A stretch of DNA of 64,000 bases from Cytophagales bacterium (GTDB lineage Bacteria > Bacteroidota > Bacteroidia > Cytophagales > Cyclobacteriaceae), in NCBI GenBank assembly GCA_033344775.1, contig JAWPMT010000005.1:1-64000 (forward strand). The letters run 5' to 3'. Positions 18,752 to 27,776 of the stretch are shown piece after piece. The position numbers and the translations under genes were made by a program. Every line of letters starts with the position of its first letter. Positions within the stretch are counted from its first letter, which is position 1. The notes below the pieces were generated by a model. That model did no database searches. It saw nothing but the letters and a program-made list of their open reading frames with translations, and was not told where the DNA came from.

Positions 18752-19408
18752 ATGAAATTCTTCATGACAAAAGAACAGACTACCGATATTATAAAAATCT
18801 TACTAGTAGACGATCATGCCATCATTACCGATGGTCTTCGCTCAGTATTGAATGCCCAGGAAGCTTATGAAGTCGTCGGAACTGTTAATTCCGCGGAGGA
18901 AGCCATCAAGTTTCTCGATCGAGCATCGGTAGACCTGATGGTTTCCGATTATTCTCTACCGGGCATGGATGGTTTGGGGCTCGTCAGGTATACAAAAAAA
19001 TCACACCCAAATCTTAAGATAATTATTCTGAGCATGCATCGGGAAAGCCATCTGGTGAAGGAAATTCTGAAGGAAGGCATTTTAGGCTACGTCCTCAAAG
19101 ACGATCCCGCTCAGGAATTGCTGCAAGCCATCGAAAAAGCAAAAGGAGGTAAGGTTTATCTCAGCGATGATATCAACAAAATGCTAATTGAATCCCTGCA
19201 TTTTCAGCAAGATCAGAAGTTATTCTCCGACAGGGAACGGGAAATTCTTAAACTCATTGCGCAGGAACATTCCAGCAAACAAATTGCAGATATCTTGTTC
19301 ATCAGCGAGAGGACCGTAGAATCACACAAACGAAACATGATGAAGAAAGCCGGAACCAACACCTCTATCGGGCTGGTCAATTTTGGTTATCAGAATAACT
19401 TGATTTGA
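18752..19408 (+). CDS. NarL/LuxR-family response regulator
   Basis: This 218-residue two-domain regulator has a receiver domain (about 15-130) with the acidic pair in LLVDDH, phospho-acceptor Asp near 65 in VSDYSLPGMDG and conserved Lys in VLKDD. It also has a LuxR-type HTH (about 150-215; FSDREREILKLIAQEHSSKQIADILFISERTVESH core). It lies directly behind the TPR kinase and should be phosphorylated by it. A second in-frame ATG at 18764 is an equally good start. Confidence 0.93.
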   Translation: MKFFMTKEQTTDIIKILLVDDHAIITDGLRSVLNAQEAYEVVGTVNSAEEAIKFLDRASVDLMVSDYSLPGMDGLGLVRYTKKSHPNLKIIILSMHRESHLVKEILKEGILGYVLKDDPAQELLQAIEKAKGGKVYLSDDINKMLIESLHFQQDQKLFSDREREILKLIAQEHSSKQIADILFISERTVESHKRNMMKKAGTNTSIGLVNFGYQNNLI

Positions 19409-19415
19409 ACAACAA

Positions 19416-20600
19416 TCACTTCAAATCCAATTCTGTTCCAACGAAATCCAGGATCAGGGAAACGCCCACGTAGGGATAGCTGCTTTCGAACGAAGGATCC
19501 TTATTCTCCAGGTTGTTAAATAGAATTCCCCCTTTGAATCGAAGGCCCATGTGATAGACTTCATTGTCAAATCCTGTCCAGGAAAAGGGCAGAAAATCCA
19601 GTGACAGTCCGGGACCATGGGTGAAAGCACCCAAATCCTGTTCGGCATTGTCATCATTGAGATCCTGCTCAGCAATCGTAATGACTGTACCACCGATATC
19701 ATAATAAGGAATGATTCGGAATGGCTTCAAGTCCAGCATGTACCCCAAATACAAGCCACCGTAAAAAGGATTGACTTTTAAACCTCGATCCCAGAATCCA
19801 TCATGCTCAAAGTCCCTTCTTACCGTACCTTCACCTACGGTCAGGCGTAGACCACCGATCAAGTTTTTATAATTCGCTTCCAGATCAATCAGTACAGGTA
19901 CTTTGAACCGAACCAAATTCCCAAATTCTCCCTGAAAAGTCCCAAGTCCTGCACCAAGACCTACACTAGCCCCCCAGTCATTCTTCACGTATTTACGGCG
20001 GATCTTGAGTTTCACAAATTTATCATAAGGTGATGGGGCAAATTGCTCCAGATAAGCTTGTCCCCATTGCTCCAGGCCTTTATCAGAAATCGCACTGTTG
20101 GAACTAAGCGATAAAAAGGTTCGGAGATATAGCTTGAGAAAAGCATTCTGATATGGTTTAAGATCTGTTTGATCAATTTGGGCCAGTAAGCGTGTACTGT
20201 CTAATACAGCAATATCTAGCAAATGATCAAACAACCCATCATCCGGAGGTCCTTCGGGATAGTACGCTGATCCTGAAAAGGGATCATTTGGCCAGGCATC
20301 TATTTTTTTTAGAATATCCCCATAGTCCTCAATCATGAAGTCGATCATGAGTGCTTCTTCTTCGATCAACGAGAGATATTTGGTACTGTCAAACCCGTCC
20401 TTTATCTGTAACCGGAGCCTTTTGATTTCTTCAAAATCTCGTACGTCTGCAGAAAACTTGATCTGTCTTCTTAAATCCCGAATCGAGGACATGGGGTTAT
20501 CCTCCTCCGTGGCGTTACTTTGTGCTTGTGCAGGTATTACATAACACCAAAAGCAAAAAAGAATCAAAATCAATCGAAACGTTCCGTTGTGCATTTGCAT
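19416..20600 (-). CDS. Exported protein, probable outer-membrane beta-barrel C-terminal half
   Basis: This 394-residue protein has a signal peptide ending AQAQ. The first 180 residues are helical and charged. From about 200 on, alternating hydrophobic and aromatic strands with glycine turns (GASVGLGAGLGTF, FYGGLYLGYML, YPYVGVSLILDF) suggest a membrane beta-barrel ending at the C-terminus. I cannot name the family. It is convergent with the response regulator (8 bp apart) and transcribed alone. Confidence 0.7.
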   Translation of the reverse strand: MQMHNGTFRLILILFCFWCYVIPAQAQSNATEEDNPMSSIRDLRRQIKFSADVRDFEEIKRLRLQIKDGFDSTKYLSLIEEEALMIDFMIEDYGDILKKIDAWPNDPFSGSAYYPEGPPDDGLFDHLLDIAVLDSTRLLAQIDQTDLKPYQNAFLKLYLRTFLSLSSNSAISDKGLEQWGQAYLEQFAPSPYDKFVKLKIRRKYVKNDWGASVGLGAGLGTFQGEFGNLVRFKVPVLIDLEANYKNLIGGLRLTVGEGTVRRDFEHDGFWDRGLKVNPFYGGLYLGYMLDLKPFRIIPYYDIGGTVITIAEQDLNDDNAEQDLGAFTHGPGLSLDFLPFSWTGFDNEVYHMGLRFKGGILFNNLENKDPSFESSYPYVGVSLILDFVGTELDLK

Positions 20601-20772
20601 TTTAAGTTAGGCTCATTTACGCAAATAGTGGACCAAAACTATTCGGGATATTACAAATGCGTCTTTTTGGAACTAAAACAGACGAGAATTGACGGAAAAA
20701 GTAGTTGTTTTCGATGAGATAAATAGTGGCTTCACTCTCCAGCAAAGCCACAAATTAATAATATACAATTGA

Positions 20773-21117
20773 TCAGAACTTGTATTTGATCTGAATAACA
20801 CTCATCACATTCTCAACGATTGTTCTCCATTGACCTGTGAATTCCGCTCCATAAGATGCTGCTAGCACCGAACCGACCTTTTGGGCTTCATCATTGCTCC
20901 AAATCGGACCAGCAAGTACGTCAGTTGTAAATTCATTTGAGCCGGAGTTGGTCACATTCAACTCCACTTCCACTACACTCATTTCATTTTCGATCACAGT
21001 GTTCCATACTCCTGTCCATTTACCTTGATGCGCCGCAGCTACTAAAGGTGCTTTAACTTTTGCGTCCTCATCGTTCCAAATAGGACCTGCAGGGATGTTT
21101 ACTTTAAAAGTTGCCAT
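20773..21117 (-). CDS. MVL-type mannan-binding lectin
   Basis: The 114-residue protein is built from two tandem homologous halves (about 1-55 and 60-114), each with a PAGPIW/LAGPIW-N/S-D-E-A motif, a GxWTGxW or FTGQWRT motif and an ENxMSVxxxx ending. This matches the Microcystis viridis lectin family, whose founder is a 113-residue two-repeat protein that binds the Man4-6 core of high-mannose glycans. From memory the similarity is close along the whole length. There is no signal peptide, as in the cyanobacterial protein. It stands alone with a long A-rich leader. The role here (defence, aggregation, glycan capture) is unknown; horizontal acquisition is plausible. Confidence 0.92.
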   Translation of the reverse strand: MATFKVNIPAGPIWNDEDAKVKAPLVAAAHQGKWTGVWNTVIENEMSVVEVELNVTNSGSNEFTTDVLAGPIWSNDEAQKVGSVLAASYGAEFTGQWRTIVENVMSVIQIKYKF

Positions 21118-21495
21118 ACTAATTGTGTGTTTGTGATTTAATAACCCTACTCTAGTTGGGCTTCATGCCCGGGCTTTTCGGATTGCGCCCTGTCATTAAG
21201 CTTACTGATCATTTGGTCTTAAAAGCAAGTCTCAATCACATTTCAAAGTTGTGGTCATGAACTTAACAATCGATAAGCCCTACGAGCCAAATCAACGTAT
21301 ACCTCCAATGTGGTATGGCATTACAAATGAGGTATGAATATCTGATTCAAAGGTCAATAGGTGATTTTCAACTCAAGCTCAAAAAATGGATTCCAATAAA
21401 AAAAGCAACTGCCCTTTCGAAGAGTCACTTTAGCATGATCCTATTCGTTACGCTTTTGTGATCCCGCAACTAATACTAACTTGTACCTTAATCTC
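21118..21495. other. Intergenic region between lectin and serine hydrolase genes
   Basis: No gene is visible in these 378 bp. It must hold the divergent promoters of the lectin (-) and the hydrolase (+). The lectin leader AAATCACAAACACACAATT precedes its ATG and resembles the leader of the gene at 38399-39088. Confidence 0.4.
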
Positions 21496-22581
21496 ATGCG
21501 ATACTTATTATTATTTTCAGTCTTTTTATTGTGTGCGTGCAGCAATTCCGATGACGCAACGCCCCTTACGGAAATGTACTTCCCTCCAAACAATTCCAGC
21601 GCATGGGAAACGGTTACACCGGAGGCCTTGGGGTGGAATGAGGCTGTCATCCCTGAATTAGAACAGTTCATCCGTGATACGGGCACCCGAGGCCTGATCA
21701 TATTGAAAAACGGCAGAATCGTCTTCGAGTCTTATGATGGACTAACCTTGGATGGAATCAACAGATTTGGGCAAAACAACTACTGGTATTGGGCTTCTGC
21801 AGGAAAAACCCTGACATCCTTTCTTATTGGTCAGGCAGAGGCGCAACAATTGCTTTCATTGGATGATCCATCCAATACCTATCTAGGGCAAGGATGGAGT
21901 AGCCTGAATACCGATCAAGAAAATGCCATCTCAGTACGTCATCACCTGACCATGACCACCGGATTAGATTTCAACGTATCTGATCCTAATTGTACAGACC
22001 CTGAATGCCTGCAATTTCTAAATGCTCCGGGAGATCAGTGGTTCTATCACAATGCACCTTACACCATCCTGGATCAGGTCATCGAAGGTGCCAGTAATCA
22101 GTCTTTTGACGATTTCTTTGAAGAACAATTGCTCAATAAAATCGGAATGGAAGGTTTCTGGGAATACATCGGATTCAATCATATCTTCTTCAGTCCTCCA
22201 AGAAGCATGGCCCGTTTTGGTTTATTGATCCTCGCTGAAGGAAGTTGGAATGGTGAACCCATTTTGAATAATGAGACCTTCTTTCAGGATATGATCAACA
22301 CTTCTCAGCCTCTCAATCCCTCCTACGGCTATTTATGGTGGTTGAATGGTAAAAGTGCTTTCATTCCTCCTGGGATCACAAATCTGGTCTCCGGGGATAT
22401 TTCACTAGAAGCACCTGAAGAGATGATCGCTGCGATCGGTGCCAATGGGCAATTGATCAACATTGTGCCCAGTCAACAATTGGTCGTGATCAGAATGGGA
22501 AATGCGACAGATGATTCGCTGGTCCCTTTTAGCATTCAAAACCAGCTTTGGGATATCTTGAATGAGTTGATTGTTGAATGA
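21496..22581 (+). CDS. Serine hydrolase lipoprotein, class C beta-lactamase fold
   Basis: From the ATG at 21496 (the frame opens 15 bp earlier at a TTG) the protein has 361 residues and a lipoprotein signal (LLFSVFLLCACS). The serine-beta-lactamase motifs are visible: SAGK (SxxK nucleophile and base) in YWASAGKTL, and YHN (YxN) near residue 180. The third motif is GANG in place of the usual HTG/KTG. Such proteins are mostly D-amino-acid peptidases or esterases, not antibiotic resistance enzymes. The next gene follows directly at the stop codon, so the two are probably one operon. Confidence 0.88.
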   Translation: MRYLLLFSVFLLCACSNSDDATPLTEMYFPPNNSSAWETVTPEALGWNEAVIPELEQFIRDTGTRGLIILKNGRIVFESYDGLTLDGINRFGQNNYWYWASAGKTLTSFLIGQAEAQQLLSLDDPSNTYLGQGWSSLNTDQENAISVRHHLTMTTGLDFNVSDPNCTDPECLQFLNAPGDQWFYHNAPYTILDQVIEGASNQSFDDFFEEQLLNKIGMEGFWEYIGFNHIFFSPPRSMARFGLLILAEGSWNGEPILNNETFFQDMINTSQPLNPSYGYLWWLNGKSAFIPPGITNLVSGDISLEAPEEMIAAIGANGQLINIVPSQQLVVIRMGNATDDSLVPFSIQNQLWDILNELIVE

Positions 22582-22582
22582 T

Positions 22583-23404
22583 GTGAAGCAAAGAAACGTG
22601 AAACAACTAACCTTCCTCGTACTCTGCTCAATCGTATTCGCAGCTTGTGAGAATAACAAGCAACCTGCTGAACGCCCAAACACGAATGAAGTGCCAATCA
22701 TCAATTATGCCCATGTAGCAGAATACCCTCATGATCGAACCGCATTCACCGAAGGATTACTGTTCCACCAGGGCCAGCTCTTTGAAAGCACAGGAGCATC
22801 TAATGTGCCGGGGACACGTTCATTATTTGGAGAATTTAATCTGGCAACTGGGGAGATAGCTATCAAAGTTGAGTTAGATGCCACATCGTATTTTGGAGAG
22901 GGCATTACATTTTTAAAAGATCGGGTTTATCAGCTGACCTATACTTCGCGTAAAGGATTCGTCTACGATGCTACAACCTTTCAACTCATTCAGGAATTTA
23001 CGATTCCCAGTAAGGAAGGCTGGGGTATGACAACCGATGGTCAATCACTGATCATGAGCGACGGCACAAACCAATTGACTTATTTAGGTCCTGACGATTT
23101 GCAGGTTTCCAAAAAGATCAAAGTCATCGAAGGCCATTATGCGCGAGACGACCTCAATGAATTGGAGTACGTGGATGGGTACATCTATGCCAATGTCTTC
23201 ACAACCAACGAGATCGTGAAAATTGATCCGAAGAATGGACAGGTAGTCGGAAAACTGGACCTGACTTCCTACACTGCCGATGCTAAAAACACATTCAACG
23301 GGTCACTGGAAATGAACGGGATCGCTTATCATCCTGACCGGAAAAGCTTCTTTTTCACTGGAAAGATGTGGCCGAAGGTTTATGAAATTCGATTGGGAAA
23401 GTGA
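22583..23404 (+). CDS. Glutaminyl-peptide cyclotransferase, lipoprotein
   Basis: Glutaminyl cyclases turn an N-terminal Gln into pyroglutamate; in bacteria this type is a five-bladed propeller related to plant QC. The sequence has a lipoprotein signal (FLVLCSIVFAAC). It also has the family's hallmark stretches: HDRTAFTEGLLF, FGEGITF, GWGMTTDG, LNELEYVDG and FNGSLEMNGIAY. Start codons are GTG at 22583 (directly after the previous stop) or GTG at 22598; both keep the signal peptide. In Bacteroidota the periplasmic enzyme may protect exported proteins whose signal cleavage leaves Gln first. Confidence 0.9.
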   Translation: MKQRNVKQLTFLVLCSIVFAACENNKQPAERPNTNEVPIINYAHVAEYPHDRTAFTEGLLFHQGQLFESTGASNVPGTRSLFGEFNLATGEIAIKVELDATSYFGEGITFLKDRVYQLTYTSRKGFVYDATTFQLIQEFTIPSKEGWGMTTDGQSLIMSDGTNQLTYLGPDDLQVSKKIKVIEGHYARDDLNELEYVDGYIYANVFTTNEIVKIDPKNGQVVGKLDLTSYTADAKNTFNGSLEMNGIAYHPDRKSFFFTGKMWPKVYEIRLGK

Positions 23405-23808
23405 AGTTGTAAATCAATTTAGGGAACCATGATGAAGATTATGCCCCAATGGTAACCAGTTTATAGTTTAATGTATTTGGCGTTGGAAGTGCACATTTAT
23501 TAGTAAGATATTGGTCATTTACACATCAGTTCATTTGTTCTTTTTCCATCGCTGAAAAAGAACCAAAAAATTTAGGCCGGATTCATTTTTTAACACCTTT
23601 TGCCTCAAAAAAGCAGGAATAAAATAAACTCGCAATTTGATAAATGGATTCAAATTTAGAACTGGACTGCTCGAACAGAATTTTATTCTTATCTGCTCTT
23701 CTTTGATTCAAAAGCCTAAAATGAATCAAGGCCATGACTAAGCGGCAATTCTTATGATAAAATTACTTTTCAATGATATAAGTTACCCCAACTCTGATCC
23801 AAAGAAAA
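23405..23808. other. Intergenic region without a visible gene
   Basis: About 400 bp of AT-rich sequence follow the cyclotransferase gene. No frame with protein character is seen on either strand, and no clear terminator except the hairpin at 23809. Confidence 0.4.
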
Positions 23809-23837
23809 AGAGCAACCCTAAACATTAGCGTTGCTCT
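23809..23837 (-). terminator. Terminator overlapping a small gene's stop codon
   Basis: AGAGCAAC and GTTGCTCT arms, followed on the minus strand by CTTTTTC. It spans the TAG at 23818-23820, which supports the short minus-strand gene as real. Confidence 0.72.
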
Positions 23838-24003
23838 TCATTCCGGGACGACTCATCCGCCACGAATAATCATCCTGGAGTACGATGTGTTTGCCCAACA
23901 CATCACATAATTTATCAACCGTATTAACGAGTAGGTAAGTTGAGGCCATCTGTTTTTCCAATTTTGCCAGATTATTGACCGGTTCTGACAGAATGAATGA
24001 CAT
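23818..24003 (-). CDS. Small protein of unknown function (61 residues)
   Basis: The frame runs from an ATG at 24003 to a TAG inside a good intrinsic terminator. The protein is soluble and probably helical (SEPVNNLAKLEKQMAS) with a short Arg-rich end (SWRMSRPGMKS). The frame stays open to 24084, but the upstream part is hydrophobic and overlaps the neighbouring promoter region. I do not recognise it. It diverges from the AraC gene at 24085, which may regulate it. Confidence 0.5.
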   Translation of the reverse strand: MSFILSEPVNNLAKLEKQMASTYLLVNTVDKLCDVLGKHIVLQDDYSWRMSRPGMKSNANV

Positions 24004-24084
24004 TCCGTATGATTTAATAATTAGAAGACTGACTATTTTTACGAAGCAACTTTCAGATCCCAAGACTAACCACATTCGCCACAT

Positions 24085-24855
24085 ATGAATTCATTTTTTA
24101 CTTCCGGGTTTTTAGGCGCAACCTCCCAATCATTTGAATCCGAGTTATTCAAAATATCTGTAGTCAATTACACCAGCAAAGTTTCGGAAGACTGGCATTG
24201 GCATGAGAAGTTTCATGTATCATCCATAATTCGAGGAGGAAACCTGGAGTCGAGAAGTAAAAAAGACATACAGGTTACCTCTGGCAAGGTAATGACCTAT
24301 GATCAAGGTGAAGTTCATCGAAATCGATTCACAGCCCATCCTTCAAGAAACCTAAACATCGAATTAGAACAACGTTTCTTTTCTGGAGATGTGCAATTCT
24401 CGCACTTGAGTCAAAAGGATGATTCCATGATCGAACTATATCGAATCTATATGGAATTAGTACTCCAGGAACAATATTCTGAACAAGCCATCACACAATC
24501 CTTGCAATCCTTATTTTGGAAAGGACATCCCGAAAATCCAGCGCAATGGATTCCTAAATTAGAAACGATCCTCAATGACCGATGGAATGAATTTATAGCG
24601 TTAGAAGAACTCTCTTCTGAATTGCGAATTCACCCTGTAACGATCTCAAAATATTTTGCCAAACAAAAAGGCATCACTTTGTCGAATTACATGCGTAAAA
24701 TCAAAGTGAAAAAGGCCATTGACTTACTGATGAATTCCTCTAGATCCATCACAGAGATCGCCTTATATTGTGGCTTTTCAGACCAAAGTCATCTAACAAG
24801 ATTGACTAATCTGTATGTAGGACATACCCCATTAGAAATTCGTTCCAGGTGTTAG
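24085..24855 (+). CDS. AraC-family transcriptional regulator
   Basis: This 256-residue regulator has an N-terminal cupin-like sensing half (about 20-110; WHWHEKFHVSSIIRGG is typical) and a C-terminal AraC double HTH (about 160-256; EELSSELRIHPVTISKYFAK and ITEIALYCGFSDQSHLTRLT). It lies 68 bp upstream of a beta-lactamase-fold hydrolase gene in the same direction, a likely target or operon partner. The ligand is unknown. Confidence 0.9.
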   Translation: MNSFFTSGFLGATSQSFESELFKISVVNYTSKVSEDWHWHEKFHVSSIIRGGNLESRSKKDIQVTSGKVMTYDQGEVHRNRFTAHPSRNLNIELEQRFFSGDVQFSHLSQKDDSMIELYRIYMELVLQEQYSEQAITQSLQSLFWKGHPENPAQWIPKLETILNDRWNEFIALEELSSELRIHPVTISKYFAKQKGITLSNYMRKIKVKKAIDLLMNSSRSITEIALYCGFSDQSHLTRLTNLYVGHTPLEIRSRC

Positions 24856-24923
24856 GCTAATTTCATTCTATCATTTCTTCAAATCTTGACTGAGCTTCGC
24901 AAGGATTGAAAATGAATTGATCC

Positions 24924-26600
24924 ATGAAATATTACATCGCTGGCATACTACTAGTAGGTTTTACGCTTGTTTCGTGCGGGCAAAAAACAACAACTTATCA
25001 AGATCAAATCGCTGCTACGAACCGCTTATTCAAGAATTGGAATAACAATCATACACCCGGAGCAACCATCGGTATTATAAAAGACGGAAACCTTATTTAT
25101 TCCAAAGGATACGGTATGGCCAACCTGGAACATGACATTCCAAATGATGAACATACTATATTCAACATCGCTTCTAATTCCAAACAATTTACGGCTGCCT
25201 GCCTCTCAATTCTTGAATTAAGAGGCGAAATAGAATTCACTCAAAATGTAAAAACGTTTTTTCCTGAATTCCCATCGTACTTTGAGAAAATCACCATCGA
25301 TCATTTACTGCACCATACGAGTGGTCTTCGCGATTTCACGCAAATCCATTATCTAAGTGGGTTGAGGCCGGATGATTATTACGATGATCAGGATATCCAA
25401 AAGTGGATCAATTCTCAACAAGAGTTGAATTTCCAACCAGGTGAAAAGTACCTTTATTCCAATTCCGGCTACTGGCTTTTGGGGCAAATCATTGAAAAAG
25501 TATCGGGATTGTCTCTTGCAAAGTTTGCTGAACAAGAAATATTCGAGCCATTGAACATGTCAGGCACTTTGTTCTACGACAATAATACGCTTGTCGTAAA
25601 AAACAGGGCATCAGGGTATTTCGCCAATCGATCCGGCGCTTATCGCCACATCTATTCGAACTTGGAACATACGGGAAATGGAGGTGTCTTTTCATCGTTG
25701 GCTGATTTAAAAAAATGGGATGATGAGTATTACAACAGAGAGGTGCTCAAAGATGATTTCTGGGAATTGATGGGTAAACCCGGAATGCTCAACAACCGAG
25801 ACACTATTCCTTATTCCGGCGGTCTCATCTTGGGTACCCATAAAGGACTTTCGACAATGGATCACGGTGGACGAGCTCCAGGATATCTATCCAATATTGT
25901 TCGATTTCCGGGTGAAAAACTCACCATAATCATACTTGCCAATAGCTCAAATCTGAATGCCAGTCGAATCTGCTATGATGTTGCTGATATATTTTTAGCA
26001 AATGTCTTGAACAAAGAGCCCGCTCCTCCATCGGAGCTAATGGTAACAACCACCCTCAAAAGCGAATTACTGGAAAAATATGCAGGCCACTACTGGAGTA
26101 CGGAAAATAACATCTCAAGGAGGATCGTAATGTCAAATGACACATTGAAATACGAAAGGTCCAGGGGACGAGTGAATGCACTTGTGCCAATAAACTCCAC
26201 CTCCTTTAAAATGCTTGGCACGCCTGCAGGCATGAATGTAAAGGTAGCTTTCGAAGTAGATGGAGCATCTACTAAAATGAGATTCGTAGAAAATGGAAAA
26301 GAAGTAGATCAGTGGGACAGCTACATCCCAACAGACTACACTCCGGAGGAATTATCAACATTCTCAGGTGTATTCTATAGCCCGGAAATCAAGACCTCTT
26401 ATGAACTTCAAATTGAAGAACCAGGTCAATTGTTCCTTTATATCAATGGGCGGCGAACTGTTCCTTTACGTCCAGTCATGAAAAATCTATTCAGCAGTCC
26501 AATCGGTGTGTTTCGTTTTGTAGCTCAGAATAACGAGGGAATTGTCGCTTTCCGAATTTCCACACCAAGGGTTAAAAACTTGCTTTTTGAAAAGTCCTGA
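24924..26600 (+). CDS. Serine hydrolase lipoprotein with C-terminal lipocalin-like domain
   Basis: This 558-residue lipoprotein (signal ending LVSCGQ) carries a full class C beta-lactamase/D-aminopeptidase domain (about 30-370): SNSK in IASNSKQFTA, YSN in LYSNSGYW and HGG in MDHGGRAPGYL. The last 180 residues form two beta-rich repeats (ELLEKYAGHYWS, EELSTFSGVFYS) like the DUF3471/lipocalin-like tails of this family. The protein probably acts on peptides or esters at the cell surface. It follows the AraC regulator. Confidence 0.9.
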   Translation: MKYYIAGILLVGFTLVSCGQKTTTYQDQIAATNRLFKNWNNNHTPGATIGIIKDGNLIYSKGYGMANLEHDIPNDEHTIFNIASNSKQFTAACLSILELRGEIEFTQNVKTFFPEFPSYFEKITIDHLLHHTSGLRDFTQIHYLSGLRPDDYYDDQDIQKWINSQQELNFQPGEKYLYSNSGYWLLGQIIEKVSGLSLAKFAEQEIFEPLNMSGTLFYDNNTLVVKNRASGYFANRSGAYRHIYSNLEHTGNGGVFSSLADLKKWDDEYYNREVLKDDFWELMGKPGMLNNRDTIPYSGGLILGTHKGLSTMDHGGRAPGYLSNIVRFPGEKLTIIILANSSNLNASRICYDVADIFLANVLNKEPAPPSELMVTTTLKSELLEKYAGHYWSTENNISRRIVMSNDTLKYERSRGRVNALVPINSTSFKMLGTPAGMNVKVAFEVDGASTKMRFVENGKEVDQWDSYIPTDYTPEELSTFSGVFYSPEIKTSYELQIEEPGQLFLYINGRRTVPLRPVMKNLFSSPIGVFRFVAQNNEGIVAFRISTPRVKNLLFEKS

Positions 26601-26624
26601 CTAAAAAAGCCAGGTCAATCTCCA

Positions 26625-26632
26625 TAGTTTTG
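26625..26632 (+). promoter_or_regulatory. Bacteroidota -7 promoter element
   Basis: TAGTTTTG matches TAnnTTTG and lies 23 bp before the phosphatase gene's ATG. Confidence 0.45.
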
Positions 26633-26655
26633 TAGCATCTGAAATTTAAGGATCC

Positions 26656-27255
26656 ATGCAAAACATTTACCTGATCACACATTGTGAAGCCACCCATTCC
26701 GTTGAGAAAAAAGTAGGTGGCTGGTATGATTCGGAATTGACGGAGCATGGCAGAAAACAAGCCGAGGAATTGGAAAAGATCATTAATGAAAGAGTAGACA
26801 TCAACTCATTAGAGATTTTCAGTTCCGACCTGAAGAGAGCTGTACAAACAGCGAAGATCATAAGGAAAGAAGTTCATAAAATCCGATTAGATCCTAGACT
26901 AAGAGAAATGTCATTCGGAACCCATGAAGGTTTGCCACAGGGTCAACATCTGCAAAGCATGGTTCCCGTTAGCCCGGATGGGAATAGATTGGACCATCGC
27001 ATTTGTCCGGGTGCCGAAAGTCGTAGGGAAGTTGCTACACGCATCGATGAATTCGTAGAAGAATTGATTAATTCCGGAGACGATGCACTCATTGTCACTC
27101 ATGGATTTGCGGCAACATTCTTCATTGCAGCCTTCCAAAAAATAGAGGTGAACAGTCAGGGTTATCTTAATTATGCATTGAATCCCGGCAGCCTTACCTT
27201 ATTGAAAATTGATGAACTGTTCGAAAACAGAACAGTAGCCTGGATCAAAAATTAA
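26656..27255 (+). CDS. Histidine phosphatase superfamily protein with altered RHG motif
   Basis: The 199-residue protein has the phosphoglycerate-mutase-like layout: catalytic His in THCEA near residue 8, SSDLKRAVQTA near 55, REMSFGTHEG near 80 and the second His in VTHGFA near 155. The Arg normally before the first His is Thr here, and Gly is Cys. Many family members have RHCEA; losing the Arg should weaken phosphate binding. The substrate is unknown. It is followed after 7 bp by an acetyltransferase, so they share an operon. Confidence 0.85.
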   Translation: MQNIYLITHCEATHSVEKKVGGWYDSELTEHGRKQAEELEKIINERVDINSLEIFSSDLKRAVQTAKIIRKEVHKIRLDPRLREMSFGTHEGLPQGQHLQSMVPVSPDGNRLDHRICPGAESRREVATRIDEFVEELINSGDDALIVTHGFAATFFIAAFQKIEVNSQGYLNYALNPGSLTLLKIDELFENRTVAWIKN

Positions 27256-27262
27256 GCAAGTC

Positions 27263-27775
27263 ATGTTAACCCTAGAAACGAATCGATTGTTACTTCACCC
27301 TTTCAAAATGGATGATATAGAGGTATTTCATCAGATCAATACCGACCCTTTTATACGACAGTATTTGTGGGATGATGTAGTCATCGATCAATCTACCGCT
27401 CAAGAAATACTGGCCACTAACCGAAAGCAATTTGACCATCATCAACTAGGTCTTTGGAAGATCCGGCTGAAAAGTAAATCTGAGATCATTGGGTATACGG
27501 GTTTGTGGAACTTCTTTGATGAACCTCAACCACAACTCATATACGCTTTATTACCACAGTACAGTAAATTGGGCTTTGCTTCCGAAGCAGCCCAAGCAAT
27601 TATCGATTATGCCTTTCGCGAATTAGGGTTTACCTATCTCATCGCCGCAACAGATGAGCCTCATAAGGCCTCACAACATGTTGCTCAGCGATTAGGAATG
27701 TCGTTCGTAGAAAAAAGAATAGAAGATGGCAAAGCAACCCTGTTTTACAGACTAGAAAATAGCCAGGGGAATTAA
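27263..27775 (+). CDS. GNAT acetyltransferase, RimJ/RimL-like
   Basis: This 170-residue GNAT protein begins with the typical LETNRLLLHPFKMDDIEVFH strand-helix start. It has the acetyl-CoA segment LPQYSKLGFASEAAQAI (a variant of the Q/RxxGxG/A loop) near 95-110 and ends with the usual AxxERLGM-like helix (AQRLGMSFVEK). Family members acetylate N-termini or small amines. The substrate cannot be told. It is probably co-transcribed with the phosphatase upstream. Confidence 0.88.
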   Translation: MLTLETNRLLLHPFKMDDIEVFHQINTDPFIRQYLWDDVVIDQSTAQEILATNRKQFDHHQLGLWKIRLKSKSEIIGYTGLWNFFDEPQPQLIYALLPQYSKLGFASEAAQAIIDYAFRELGFTYLIAATDEPHKASQHVAQRLGMSFVEKRIEDGKATLFYRLENSQGN

Positions 27776-27776
27776 T

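Noticed and set aside
21496-26600. Antibiotic-resistance beta-lactamases
   Set aside because: Both are lipoprotein serine hydrolases of the D-peptidase/esterase kind; one lacks a regular KTG/HTG motif and there is no resistance context.
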